Below, in pieces: positions 44,146-53,205 of a stretch of DNA of 64,000 nt (positions are counted from its first letter, which is position 1; every line of letters begins with the position of its first letter). The stretch spans positions 1,054,001-1,118,000 of the forward strand of contig NZ_CP036278.1 of assembly GCF_007748035.1 (NCBI RefSeq), written 5' to 3'. The notes below the pieces were generated by a model. That model worked only from the letters and a program-made list of their open reading frames with translations, did no database searches and was not told the DNA's origin. This DNA is from Aeoliella mucimassa (lineage in GTDB: Bacteria > Planctomycetota > Planctomycetia > Pirellulales > Lacipirellulaceae). Position numbers and translations under genes: made by a program.

Positions 44146-44772
44146 TTAATAGCCGTAGTGAGCAACTGCGTGCAGTTTCGCGAGTTCCTGATCGTTCAGC
44201 CCGCGGATCCGCTCGGCGATGAACCGATGATCGCGGGTCAGGTGAGTCCAGACGGTCATGCCGCTCACGCCGGCCGGCGGTACCTCGACCTCCGGCAGCC
44301 AGAGTCGCAGCTCCTCTGCATACAAGCTTCGCAACCAGCGACTCGGTGGACGACCATCGCGGGCGCGTCGCACGGCGCTAGCTTCGCCGTAGTCGTCTTC
44401 GTCGGCATCGTCCAACAGCTCGTCGCTGCCGTCTCGCCCGGGACCGAAACGCAGCTCGTCGGGCACCAGGCTCTCAGGCAGGTACCCTTCGACCTCCGGC
44501 GCCAACTCGCCCGACATCCGGTGCACCGGACGAGTCCGCCCGGTCAGTTCCCAGCGTTCGTCGATCTTGGTTTCGCGTTCGAACCATCGCCAGGTGCGGT
44601 CTTCGTGATAGCTCCAACGCTCTTCGTCGACCACCGGTTGGCCATCCACTTTTTTCTCGCTGCACTGCATCACGACCGCCGCCAGGGTGTCGAGCGTTTC
44701 AGCGCCAAGGCGTTCGCTCAGACTGAACAGTCCAGCGGAAACCCAGAAGGCAAACTGTCGACGATTCATCAT
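44146..44772 (-). CDS. Secreted hypothetical protein
   Basis: The 208-residue protein starts MMNRRQFAFWVSAGLFSLSE, a twin-arginine-like signal. The rest is rich in Asp, Glu, Arg and Trp (WSYHEDRTWRWFERETKIDERW, DELLDDADEDDYGE) and without recognisable domain. It ends 14 bases from the stop of the DUF1501 gene, convergently. Translated composition is hydrophilic and consistent along the frame, so it looks genuine. I cannot assign a function. Confidence 0.6.
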   Translation of the reverse strand: MMNRRQFAFWVSAGLFSLSERLGAETLDTLAAVVMQCSEKKVDGQPVVDEERWSYHEDRTWRWFERETKIDERWELTGRTRPVHRMSGELAPEVEGYLPESLVPDELRFGPGRDGSDELLDDADEDDYGEASAVRRARDGRPPSRWLRSLYAEELRLWLPEVEVPPAGVSGMTVWTHLTRDHRFIAERIRGLNDQELAKLHAVAHYGY

Positions 44773-45066
44773 GGTTCTGACCGTGGGGGGATGCTGGCAA
44801 GGTTGGCGAAACAGGCAAAGGCAACGCTAACGTAGCACGTAAAATACACGAAAGACGGTGGTTTTTTCGGCGATCGTTACAGTCGCTACCGTCGTTGCAC
44901 GTTGCCTGACATTGCTATTTTCTCTGGTCGATAGACTCGCTCTTTGTCGAGTTTTGCGATACGATGTGACGATCCATGGCGGTATAGAGTCACTGCGGGG
45001 CAGTTGCGCGGCTGGCGTCGACTGTCACGTGAATTCAATTCCTTTGACCCCCCGGCCCCTCCCGTC

Positions 45067-46485
45067 ATGAAACATTTCGATTGCGTTGTCATCGGTACTG
45101 GTCCTGCTGGTCAAAAGGGAGCAATCCAGGCTGCCAAGCTCGGCAAGCGGGTTGCGATCGTTGAAAAAACCCGCGTGCTCGGCGGTGCCCAAATCAACAC
45201 CGGCACCATTCCCTCCAAAGCACTTCGCGAAGCGGTGTTGCACCTGACTGGAGCAGCCCAGCGCGGGTTGTTCGGCTCGAGCTATCGAGTCAAGAAGAAC
45301 ATCACCATCGCCGATCTTGTGTCGGTTTCGCAAACCGTGATGCGTCACGAATGGGACCTCATCCGTAACCAATTCGAACGTAACCATATCGAACTGCTGT
45401 GGGGATCGGCTCGCTTTGCGGGACCCAACGAGTTGTATGTCGAAGGACCGGAGTCGGTCGAGAAAATCACCGCCGATAAGTTCCTGGTCGCGGTCGGCAC
45501 TCGTCCTGCACGTCCGCAGAACATTCCGTTCAACGATACCACTATTCTCACGAGTGACGAACTGCTGAAGCTCGATCGTGTTCCCCGCAGCATGGTCGTT
45601 GTCGGCGGTGGCGTCATCGGCACCGAGTACGCCTGCATCATGGCCACGCTCGGCGTGAAGGTCACCCTGGTCGAAGGTCGTCGGCAGGTGCTCGGGTTCC
45701 TCGACCGCGAAATCGGCGACGCATTCCACTACTTCATGCGGCAACGCGGCATCACGCTCCGCCTGGGTGAAAAAGTGCAGTCGATCAGCGAAGTCGAAAC
45801 CTACAACGGCAAAGCACGCCGGTTCGTCGAAGCCCAGCTCGAAAGCGGCAAAACCCTGCGTGCCGAAACGCTGCTCTACGCGGTCGGTCGCCAGGGTGTG
45901 TGCGGGGCTCTCGGGCTCGATAACGTTGGCATCGAGTTCGATGATCGCGAACGCCTGCACGTGAACGATAGCTATCAAACCAACATCGAGCACGTGTACG
46001 CAGCCGGCGACGTCATCGGTTTCCCCGCGCTCGCATCCACCAGCATGGAGCAAGGCCGCCGGGCGATTTGCCATGCGTTTGGCGATTGCGAAGTCGGCAA
46101 CTACAACACGCAGCTCTTCCCGTTCGGTGTGTACGCGGTGCCTGAGATCTCGATGGTCGGCAAGACCGAAGAACAGCTTACCGAAGAGGGCATTCCCTAC
46201 GAGGCGGGTATCGCCCATTATCGCGAAATCGCCCGCGCCCAACTGCTCGGCGACGAACTCGGCATGCTCAAGCTGCTGATTCATCAGGACACGCACAAGA
46301 TTCTCGGCGTGCATGTCATCGGAGCCGGCGCGACCGAGCTGATTCACATCGGTCAGGCGGTCATGGCCCTCGACGGCGATGCCGAGTTCTTCATCAACAA
46401 CGTGTTCAACTTCCCCACGCTGGCCGAGTGCTACAAAGTGGCCGCCTACAACGGGCTGAACAAGTTGAATCTGGTGTACGCGTAA
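45067..46485 (+). CDS. sthA: Soluble pyridine nucleotide transhydrogenase (Si-specific)
   Basis: The 472-residue flavoprotein has the FAD Rossmann motif VVIGTGPAGQKGAIQAAKLG, the second nucleotide motif VVVGGGVIGTEYACIMATLG and the dimerisation domain ending NVFNFPTLAECYKVAAYNGLNK. GTIPSKALREAV marks the SthA group. Where disulfide reductases have CxxxxC, this protein reads GGAQINTGT, without either cysteine, which agrees with hydride transfer rather than disulfide chemistry. It converts NADPH and NAD+ into NADP+ and NADH. The longer in-frame upstream extension is not family-like. A 48-base gap separates the stop from repeat copy 2. Confidence 0.93.
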   Translation: MKHFDCVVIGTGPAGQKGAIQAAKLGKRVAIVEKTRVLGGAQINTGTIPSKALREAVLHLTGAAQRGLFGSSYRVKKNITIADLVSVSQTVMRHEWDLIRNQFERNHIELLWGSARFAGPNELYVEGPESVEKITADKFLVAVGTRPARPQNIPFNDTTILTSDELLKLDRVPRSMVVVGGGVIGTEYACIMATLGVKVTLVEGRRQVLGFLDREIGDAFHYFMRQRGITLRLGEKVQSISEVETYNGKARRFVEAQLESGKTLRAETLLYAVGRQGVCGALGLDNVGIEFDDRERLHVNDSYQTNIEHVYAAGDVIGFPALASTSMEQGRRAICHAFGDCEVGNYNTQLFPFGVYAVPEISMVGKTEEQLTEEGIPYEAGIAHYREIARAQLLGDELGMLKLLIHQDTHKILGVHVIGAGATELIHIGQAVMALDGDAEFFINNVFNFPTLAECYKVAAYNGLNKLNLVYA

Positions 46486-46532
46486 CCCGCAGCGACAATC
46501 GCTTGCCAGAACCGCGTAAGCTGCCTGGTTTG

Positions 46533-46878
46533 TAGATTCCCAATTTTCCCACGAGTGGGAAAATTGAATCGTCGCCCACGCTACAAAACCAGTGGTTTTG
46601 GGCCACGAATAGATTCCCATTCCCAAGATCGCATCGAGTGGGAATCTATTTTCTCGCAATCCACGCTGCGTAACTTCCTGCGATGTAAGGCTTTACATTA
46701 ATCGCATCGGGGGAAATCTCAAAAATAGATTCCCATGGGTGGGAATCTATTTTTTCCACCAGGTTTGGGGGTGCCGGTTCCGGCCCCGCTCGCCCAAATT
46801 GTCAAACAGCGTCGCACTGATCGCGCGGTAGTGCACACTCTATTAGAGGCCAACAGGTGGCCAATTTCCACGATAAAG
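46533..46878. repeat. Structured intergenic repeat, copy 2
   Basis: This is the shortest copy. Hairpin 1 pairs CAATTTTCCCAC (46541-46552) with GTGGGAAAATTG (46555-46566). The invariant AAAACCA-G-TGGTTTT dyad is at 46585-46599. Hairpin 3 pairs 46608-46619 with 46639-46650. Hairpin 4 pairs AAAAATAGATTCCCA (46721-46735) with TGGGAATCTATTTTT (46740-46754), a perfect 15-base stem. The right module is much reduced but still ends in AGGTGGCCAATTTCCA. The middle part (46680-46715) differs from copies 1 and 3. Hairpin 1 may also terminate sthA. Confidence 0.85.
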
Positions 46879-46994
46879 TCCGAAACCTACCCCACGAGTT
46901 GCCCTCCGGCGATACCATGAGGGAATAGAACAATCGACTCTAAATGCTTGCTGCTACCAGCAAGCAACCTCCATAGAAGTTGTGAAGGGGTGGG

Positions 46995-47297
46995 ATGCAA
47001 TACGCTTGGTACATTGGTCTCGGTGTGTTGGTAATTGGCTATCCGCTGCTCTACCTCTGGGCGTCGGCTCGTGTCGAGCGGCTAACGCATCGAAAGACGC
47101 GTCCCGATTTTCGCGATAAGCGTCAACTACTACAGTACGATCTAGTGTTCTTCGGCATTTCCATCGGTGTTGCATTGCCGACGGTCTACCTGCTGCCCGA
47201 AGCAGACCTGTTGTTACTGTCGCTGCTGATTTTCACAGGGCTGCTCGTGGGCAGTTTGTCGGCTCAGGCCAGCTTCGGCCAAAAGGTGGATGGGTAA
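46995..47297 (+). CDS. Small membrane protein, unknown
   Basis: The 100-residue protein has an N-terminal membrane segment (WYIGLGVLVIGYPLLYLWASA), a basic loop with RLTHRKTRPDFRDKRQ and two further hydrophobic segments (FFGISIGVALPTVYLL, LLLLSLLIFTGLLVGSL). GAAGGGG upstream is a plausible ribosome site. I recognise no family. It lies between repeat copy 2 and the convergent YdjM-like gene, 39 bases away. Confidence 0.6.
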   Translation: MQYAWYIGLGVLVIGYPLLYLWASARVERLTHRKTRPDFRDKRQLLQYDLVFFGISIGVALPTVYLLPEADLLLLSLLIFTGLLVGSLSAQASFGQKVDG

Positions 47298-47336
47298 TCG
47301 GGCCGATGCCCAGCGAATTGATGCCCCGGAGTGTCC

Positions 47337-47975
47337 CTACCCCACAACCCCGCGTGACCAGCCGCGGAGCAGCAGGTAGGCGATCAGCACAACCAATGTG
47401 GCGGCCGACACCATGGTGGCTCGTCGGGGGAGTTTGGCAACCGCAATCACTCCCAGCATGAGAATGACCGTCGGGCCGACGTCGCCCCACGGCACTAGCG
47501 GCAGGGCGTAGCCGGTGTCGGACCAGGGCCAGAACGGTTGCACTTGCCAGTCGCTCAGACCTTTGCCGCCAGACACAACCATGTCGCAGGGCAGGTGCAG
47601 CAGTTGGGCGACCAGGCACACCACTAGCAGCACGCTCCAGGGGGCCGGTCCGCGAACCATGTCGCTGGTCTCGGCCAGGGAGAAATCGGCTGGCTTCCAG
47701 CGCCGCAGTTTGTGGGCCAGGCGATCGATCAGGTGAAAACGCCACTGGAGCGTTGCGACTAGCACCGACGACAACGTGATGGCCAGCAGGTTATGACCCC
47801 ACACCCGATGGCCCGACTCGAACCGGGCCATGTCGATCAGCATCGGCAGACCATCCCAATCGGGTAGGTTCGAAGCCACCGCGGCCAGCACCACTACTTG
47901 CCAACCGAAGCGTCGATGGAGGCCGGTCGCTAGCGCCGTGTGAACGCCCACCAAGGTATGCTCGGGAGTGGTCAT
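47337..47975 (-). CDS. YdjM/YbcI-like membrane-bound metal-dependent hydrolase
   Basis: The 212-residue protein carries the PF04307 features: TPEHTLVGVH near the start, ASNLPDWDGLP, SGHRVWGHNLLA and HLPCDMVVSGGKGLSDWQVQPFWPWS with conserved Asp and His residues likely binding metal, plus four to five membrane segments. Family members are inner-membrane proteins; YdjM in E. coli is under LexA control, but its reaction is not known. No LexA-like dyad is visible upstream here. The annotation of hydrolase activity is family-level inference. Confidence 0.8.
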   Translation of the reverse strand: MTTPEHTLVGVHTALATGLHRRFGWQVVVLAAVASNLPDWDGLPMLIDMARFESGHRVWGHNLLAITLSSVLVATLQWRFHLIDRLAHKLRRWKPADFSLAETSDMVRGPAPWSVLLVVCLVAQLLHLPCDMVVSGGKGLSDWQVQPFWPWSDTGYALPLVPWGDVGPTVILMLGVIAVAKLPRRATMVSAATLVVLIAYLLLRGWSRGVVG

Positions 47976-48086
47976 CAGCAGGCGCGGCCAGTCAGTGAAA
48001 ACAATAGTCGAGACTCGAAACTTCCTAGACGGCCATTTTCGTGCGATTCACAAACCACTGGCCGGAATCACCATTGTAAGCACGCT

Positions 48087-51000
48087 CTACCGCGTCGCAA
48101 ACGCCCGCTCCAGCGAACTGCTGCTGAACCAGTCGTTCGATTCGGCAATCTCGCTGCTCGAAGCGTCGGCCGCCAGTTCGTCGAATGCCAGTTCGGCCGA
48201 TCGATGCGAAGTCGATCGGCTAGTGTTGCTAGAACTGGAAGCAGCAAGAGGATCGTCGACCATCGCCGCGGGGCTTTCGACCGATGCGGTCGCCGATGTG
48301 GTCGCCGATGTGGTGTCGGCAGTACTGGAGTCGCTTGTTGCGGAATCGTTGGCTGTGAAGCTGGCCAGAATGATCCGCGGGACGGCCTGTACGTTGAGCG
48401 TCATCACGAAGGTCGACATCGCTCCTCGCGAATCGGTCACCGATACCACGAACTCGTTCAGGCCCTCGTTATCGGTGGTCGGCACGCCGGACAGCCCGCC
48501 ATCTTCGGCAATGGTGAGCCAGGCCGGACCGTTGGCCTTGGCGTAGGTCACCGAGTCGCCGAGGTCGTCGTCGGTCGCCTGCCCGGCGATCGACCAGTTG
48601 TACGGAAGACCCCGCGTGGCCGTGCCTAAGTCGACGATGGTCGACGCCACATCAGGCGTGGTGTTCGTCATCAAGCCCGCAATCTGCGTGGGGCTGAGCA
48701 CGTAGTCGGTGAAGAGCAGGTCGTTGAGCTGCCCGTTGAACAGGGGGTCGGAAGTGTACTGCGAGTCGCCGATGTAGTTGTTGGTAGGGGCGAAATCGGA
48801 GGGAGAAATGGTGACCGAGTTATTGGTGGCCACCAGCTCGCCATCGACGTAAAGCTTGGCCGACCCGTTGCCGAGGGTCACTGCCACGTGGGTCCATTCG
48901 CCAACCTGCAGGGCCGAGGTCTGCACGATTTGCTCGCCGCCGCCGTTCTTGATGGCGAACCGCAGCGACGATCCATTCGACGGCGTCAGGAACAAGTACG
49001 ACGAGGTGTCGTTGCCGAAGTCGAAGATCCGCTGCCAGTTGCCGCCACCTTGCCAGTTGACCCATCCCGCGAAGCTAAACTCGTCGCCGTTGGCAACGTC
49101 GTCGGAGAGTTGGATGTAGTTGCTGGTGCCATCGAGGTCGATCACTTCTCCCTGCTCGGCATCGACCACGTAGTTGGGCACCCCATGGACATAGCCGTTG
49201 TAGCCATAGCCAGAGGAATCGAGCGTGTCGCCATCGAACGAATACTGCGCGATGCTGCGCTCGGCGGTGTTGCCGGGGGCCACGTACTGCTGCAAGTAGC
49301 CGATCGGCGATTCGTTGTCGTAATACACTTGCCCGGCCGGAGTCAGGCTGCCATCGCTGTAGGTCATTTCGCGGACCGCCTCGACACGGCTGTAGATCGA
49401 GTACCGCTCGATCCACGGGGTGTTATCGAGCATGTCGATAAAGCTGCCGATCACGGTCGCGTTCTGCTCGTACGTGGGATCAGCACACGAGGTCCAGTTG
49501 GCACCGTTGTTGAACTCGGTGAGCCAGATCGGCAAGTGATAGCGATCGTAGACGTCCTTCAACCAGTTGTGGAGCGACGTGGCCGACAGCCCGCACTGGT
49601 AGTTATGGATGGCGATGTAGTCGACCCGCAGATCGGCCGCGATCGCTTTGTCCATGAACTCGTAAAGCCATGCTTTGCCGCCGTCGGTCACGGCCGGCGA
49701 ACCAACCCGGAGCCCGGTAGCCAAAAGCTCGGGCCATACCGCGATGGCCGTATCGACCGACCCGTTACCGAGCGACGTGTAAGCGTCTTCCACCGGATTG
49801 TTCGGCTCGTTGAACCCCAGCAGGCTGGTCACGTTGGTCTTGTTGGTCGGGTAACCGGGCCACCACCGTTGCTGACGGATCGGCACGTACTCCCAGTCGA
49901 GCGTCGACTCGAGGCTGTTGTTCCAGTTGTAGTGCCAGGAAGCGTTAAGCGTTTCGGGCGCGATGTCCGACGAGCCTTTCTTCGACACCCACCGCCAGGG
50001 CAACACGCGGATGAACTGCGCTTGATTATCGAGCTGAGTGGGGAGCAGCGAGATGTCGAGGTCGTGGTCCTGGGCTACGTAAACCTGGCTGATGCCGCTG
50101 CCGTTGGACTCGGTGGCAATGGTGACCATGTATCCACGCTTGAGTCGGAACGAACTCAGGTCGCCCTGCAGGTCGCCGAGCAGTTCGGCCGTGTTGTAAT
50201 AGGTGTAGAGGTCGAGCGTGGTCGCCTCGCCGGCAAACTGGGGCAGGGTGTAGGCTTCGATTGGATCGAAGTCGCGCCCCTGAGGAATGACGACGCTGCC
50301 TAGCTCGTACTGCACCACACGCGCGACGGGGCCGCGGAACGCGGCCTGACCGTTCACGCGGACGTAGCGCAGGTATTGGGCACTCACCTCCGACGGCTTG
50401 AGGTTGGGGAAAAACAGCCAGGCGTCGGGTGAGTTGAGCCGGATTTCGCTGTTGACGATCGCATCGGTATCGGCGGTGATGATAAGCTCCGACTCGCCGG
50501 TGAGTTCGATAATCGTATTGCTCAGCCTGGTGATGCTTAGCGAGCTGCCATCGAGCACCTGGTCGGCCGGTTGTTCGGCAACGCGGCCCAGGTTGTCGCG
50601 CCAGATGGTGTAGTCGGCCAGATTCACCACGCCATCTTGATTGCCGTCGGCGGCCAGGTTTTCGGTGGATCCGTAGTCCTGCTTCCACACTTCGTAGTCA
50701 TCGAGATCGACCACTCCGTTGTCGTCGTAGTCGCCGGCCAGCACCAGTTCGGCAGGTCCCTCGGCTGCATGCGTGGCGATGTCGGTACTGGAGACCGCGT
50801 GGTCGTAGATGCGCACCTCGTTGATCAGCCCGGTGTAACCTGGATCGGAGTTGAACAGCGAGCGGCCGAGGTAGTTTAGCGTGTCGTTGATGGAATTGGC
50901 GGTTCCATCTCTGCCCAGCGAGTTGGAGCTCACCAGATGTCCATCAATGTATAGCAGAAAGCTGCTGCTTCCATTGGAGGTATCCATCACAACCGCCGCC

Positions 51001-51509
51001 ATGTGCTGGGTACCATCGTCGGTGGTACCGGTCGACGCGACCCGCTCGGAATCGCCGCTGGCGTGGAACACCGCGCGGGAGTCGCCTGAACCACTCTGCG
51101 GAGTGAAGAACAGGTAGCTATCGCCGTTGCTGCCAGATTGATTGCCGAAGTCGAACACCCGCGACCAGTTGGACGAGTCGAACGCGGTGTACCACACTTC
51201 TATCGTGGCGTCGGCCGTGGTCAGCAGTTCGGCCGGCAGCTGCACGTACTCGACCGTAGTGCTTTGCCCGCTCGTGACACCGGTGTTCTGCAGGTAGAGC
51301 TGACCGTCGACCACGCTGGCACCGTTCCGCAGGGTGCCATCGGCTCCGCCGACCGAGTCGCTGGCGGTGCCGTCGTTGAACGTGTAGAGATTCGTAAGGC
51401 TGAGCAGATTGCGGTTTTCGAGCGGTTCGAAGCCGAGCATGCGGGTGCGCTGCTGGCCGCGACTCGACCTGCGCGTGCGTAGCCAACTGGAAAAGTTCGA
51501 CACACTCAT
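48087..51509 (-). CDS. Giant secreted GH128-like glycosidase with LamG, dockerin-like and Ig-like modules
   Basis: The 1140-residue protein begins with a basic N-terminus and the motif FEPLENRNLLS (residues 28-38), a variant of the planctomycete LEPR-xLL export signal. Modules in order: LamG domain (about 40-250); a pair of dockerin-type calcium loops (GDYDDNGVVDLDDYEVW, DGNQDGVVNLADYTIW, about 255-310); a strand-rich region; a GH128-type catalytic core (about 510-740) with GFNEPNN and WLTEFN holding the acid/base and nucleophile glutamates; a second LamG (about 760-930); an Ig-like domain (PYNWSIAG, GGLSGVPTTDNEGLNEF); and a Ser/Thr/Ala-rich tail. GH128 members are beta-1,3-glucanases, so a polysaccharide-degrading role is likely. 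The dockerin-like pair is central rather than C-terminal. It is a single, apparently intact frame. Confidence 0.85.
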   Translation of the reverse strand: MSVSNFSSWLRTRRSSRGQQRTRMLGFEPLENRNLLSLTNLYTFNDGTASDSVGGADGTLRNGASVVDGQLYLQNTGVTSGQSTTVEYVQLPAELLTTADATIEVWYTAFDSSNWSRVFDFGNQSGSNGDSYLFFTPQSGSGDSRAVFHASGDSERVASTGTTDDGTQHMAAVVMDTSNGSSSFLLYIDGHLVSSNSLGRDGTANSINDTLNYLGRSLFNSDPGYTGLINEVRIYDHAVSSTDIATHAAEGPAELVLAGDYDDNGVVDLDDYEVWKQDYGSTENLAADGNQDGVVNLADYTIWRDNLGRVAEQPADQVLDGSSLSITRLSNTIIELTGESELIITADTDAIVNSEIRLNSPDAWLFFPNLKPSEVSAQYLRYVRVNGQAAFRGPVARVVQYELGSVVIPQGRDFDPIEAYTLPQFAGEATTLDLYTYYNTAELLGDLQGDLSSFRLKRGYMVTIATESNGSGISQVYVAQDHDLDISLLPTQLDNQAQFIRVLPWRWVSKKGSSDIAPETLNASWHYNWNNSLESTLDWEYVPIRQQRWWPGYPTNKTNVTSLLGFNEPNNPVEDAYTSLGNGSVDTAIAVWPELLATGLRVGSPAVTDGGKAWLYEFMDKAIAADLRVDYIAIHNYQCGLSATSLHNWLKDVYDRYHLPIWLTEFNNGANWTSCADPTYEQNATVIGSFIDMLDNTPWIERYSIYSRVEAVREMTYSDGSLTPAGQVYYDNESPIGYLQQYVAPGNTAERSIAQYSFDGDTLDSSGYGYNGYVHGVPNYVVDAEQGEVIDLDGTSNYIQLSDDVANGDEFSFAGWVNWQGGGNWQRIFDFGNDTSSYLFLTPSNGSSLRFAIKNGGGEQIVQTSALQVGEWTHVAVTLGNGSAKLYVDGELVATNNSVTISPSDFAPTNNYIGDSQYTSDPLFNGQLNDLLFTDYVLSPTQIAGLMTNTTPDVASTIVDLGTATRGLPYNWSIAGQATDDDLGDSVTYAKANGPAWLTIAEDGGLSGVPTTDNEGLNEFVVSVTDSRGAMSTFVMTLNVQAVPRIILASFTANDSATSDSSTADTTSATTSATASVESPAAMVDDPLAASSSSNTSRSTSHRSAELAFDELAADASSSEIAESNDWFSSSSLERAFATR

Positions 51510-51868
51510 TGTCTTCGCCTGTTTGTTCCGAAACGCCGCGAAAAGAACCGCCGCCCATGCACGAAAAGTGGCCCGTAGGTCAACCATCCAGTTTACCTAG
51601 AGGACGCAGAAGTCACAACTCGATTGGTAATCTAATTTTATGTTTTGCGAGCTTGGCGGACGCGAAAACCCGTAAGCGACGCCGCTACTCGGCAGCCGTG
51701 AAGACCAAGGCCTGGACGCTCGAGCAAGCGGGGCACGGCGAGCACAAAATGCATGCAGCCCGCAGGTCGGCATTTGGCGTCCTCTCGGAACTCGCGTAAC
51801 CTGGTGCTCTCCGCTCCGTGCCACTCCGCAGCTCCCCGCATGGGGGGAGTCTCCCCGAACAGGGCGGG
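51510..51868. other. Intergenic region upstream of the GH128 gene
   Basis: This 359-base stretch should contain the GH128 promoter. I see no palindrome, repeat or reading frame that can be supported before the repeat begins at 51869. Confidence 0.4.
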
Positions 51869-52170
51869 ATAGATTCCCATCGCTCACGAATAGATTCTCA
51901 ATTTTCCCACCGATGGGAAAATTGAATCTGCACGCACTCTACAAAACCAGTGGTTTTGGCAACGGAATAGATTCCCATTTCCCAAAACGCATCGAGTGGG
52001 AATCTGTTTTCACAGTGGGAATAAATCGCAAGTCGTTTATTAGCAATGAGTTGCATCAACACCTCAGAGATAGTTGCCCCAAATAGATTCCCACCCATGG
52101 GAAACTATTTGGGGAGGATTCGGGATACGGGATTCAGGGGGCAGGGAAGTTGGGATTTATGATTTCTGAA

Positions 52171-53205
52171 GGCCTTGTTGAACAATTAGTCACAAACCTC
52201 CGTAAAAACTAACGTGGAATGGAACCACGTACCTTTTTTACGGAGATCGAACATGGCTACGAAAGAAAAACGAACCTACAAAGTCACGAACTGGAAGGAG
52301 TATAACAAGTCGCTCATCGAGCGTGGAAACATCACTATTTGGTTTAGCGACGAGGCGTTGGAGAACTGGGAACATCCTAACGACCAGACAAAAGTCGGTC
52401 GCCCTTTTGTCTTCAGCGATACGGCGATCGAGTGCTTGCTGACGATTCGCGAACTGCTGAAACTTCCCTATCGGCAGACTGAGGGATTCGGCCGCTCGCT
52501 GGTGGCGATGTTGGGCGTCGAGGCAGCGATTCCCAATTATTCTTCGCTCGCCAAGCGAGCCAGCAAGCTGAATGTTTCGCTCGATATCGCTAACAAGAGG
52601 GGCGACATCGATATCGTGGTGGATAGCACCGGCATGAAAGTGTTTGGCGAGGGCGAATGGAAGATGCGGACGCATGGCAAGTCGAAGCGGCGGACATGGC
52701 GGAAGCTGCATTTGTCGGTGAATCCTGACACCCGCGAGATTGTGGCGGAGATTTTGACCGAGAACAGTTGCCACGATGCCGATGCGGTTCCCGAAATGCT
52801 GGAGCAGGTGGAGCAGCCCGTAAAAAAGTTTCACGGCGACGGTAGTTACGACAAGTGGAAGGTTTATGAAGGGCTGGAATCCGAAGGCATTGAGCCGGTG
52901 ATTCCGCCGCAGCACAACGCCAAGATCAAACAACATGGCAACTCTGCGGAGGAGCCTTTGCCCCGGGACGAGGCAATTCGTCAGATTCGACGCAAGGGGC
53001 GTAGGAGTTGGAAAGAGGAAGTGGGCTATCATCGTAGAAGCTTGGCGGAAACGACCATGTACCGAGTGAAACAAAGCTTTGGGAGCCATCTCAAAAACCG
53101 AGTATTCGAAAACCAACAAACGGAAGCCCGCTTGCGCTGTAAAATCATCAATCAATTCACCCAACTCGGGCTTCCACAGTTCGAGTGGAGTTAGTCAACA
53201 AGGCC
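52171..53205 (+). mobile_element. IS5-family (IS903-group) insertion sequence
   Basis: The element is 1035 bases long. Left end GGCCTTGTTGAACAATTAG and the complement of the right end GGCCTTGTTGACTAA share 11 terminal bases, and both resemble the IS903 end GGCTTTGTTGAATAAATC. ATTTCTGAA stands directly outside both ends (52162-52170 and 53206-53214), a 9-base target duplication as expected for this group. It encodes one intact transposase. The insertion splits repeat copy 3, so it happened after that repeat arrived; the clean ends suggest it is fairly recent. Confidence 0.92.
52253..53194 (+). CDS. IS5-family transposase
   Basis: The 313-residue protein has an N-terminal helix-turn-helix-like region (PFVFSDTAIECLLTIRELL) and a DDE nuclease domain: the first Asp in DIVVDSTGMKV, the second in FHGDGSYDK, and Glu in YHRRSLAETTMYRVK. 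The last stretch fits the Y(2)R(3)E(6)K signature exactly. The start at ATG 52253 has GGAG eight to eleven bases upstream; in-frame sequence before it is not family-like. The frame is complete, so the element may still be active. Confidence 0.95.
   Translation: MATKEKRTYKVTNWKEYNKSLIERGNITIWFSDEALENWEHPNDQTKVGRPFVFSDTAIECLLTIRELLKLPYRQTEGFGRSLVAMLGVEAAIPNYSSLAKRASKLNVSLDIANKRGDIDIVVDSTGMKVFGEGEWKMRTHGKSKRRTWRKLHLSVNPDTREIVAEILTENSCHDADAVPEMLEQVEQPVKKFHGDGSYDKWKVYEGLESEGIEPVIPPQHNAKIKQHGNSAEEPLPRDEAIRQIRRKGRRSWKEEVGYHRRSLAETTMYRVKQSFGSHLKNRVFENQQTEARLRCKIINQFTQLGLPQFEWS

Noticed and set aside
46533-46878. Possible CRISPR array because of repeated GATTCCCA/TGGGAATC motifs
   Set aside because: Repeats are inverted, irregularly spaced and without unique spacers of constant length; no cas genes are nearby.
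48888-50303. 471-codon rightward open frame opposite the GH128 gene
   Set aside because: It is antisense to a frame with convincing domains; no start signal.
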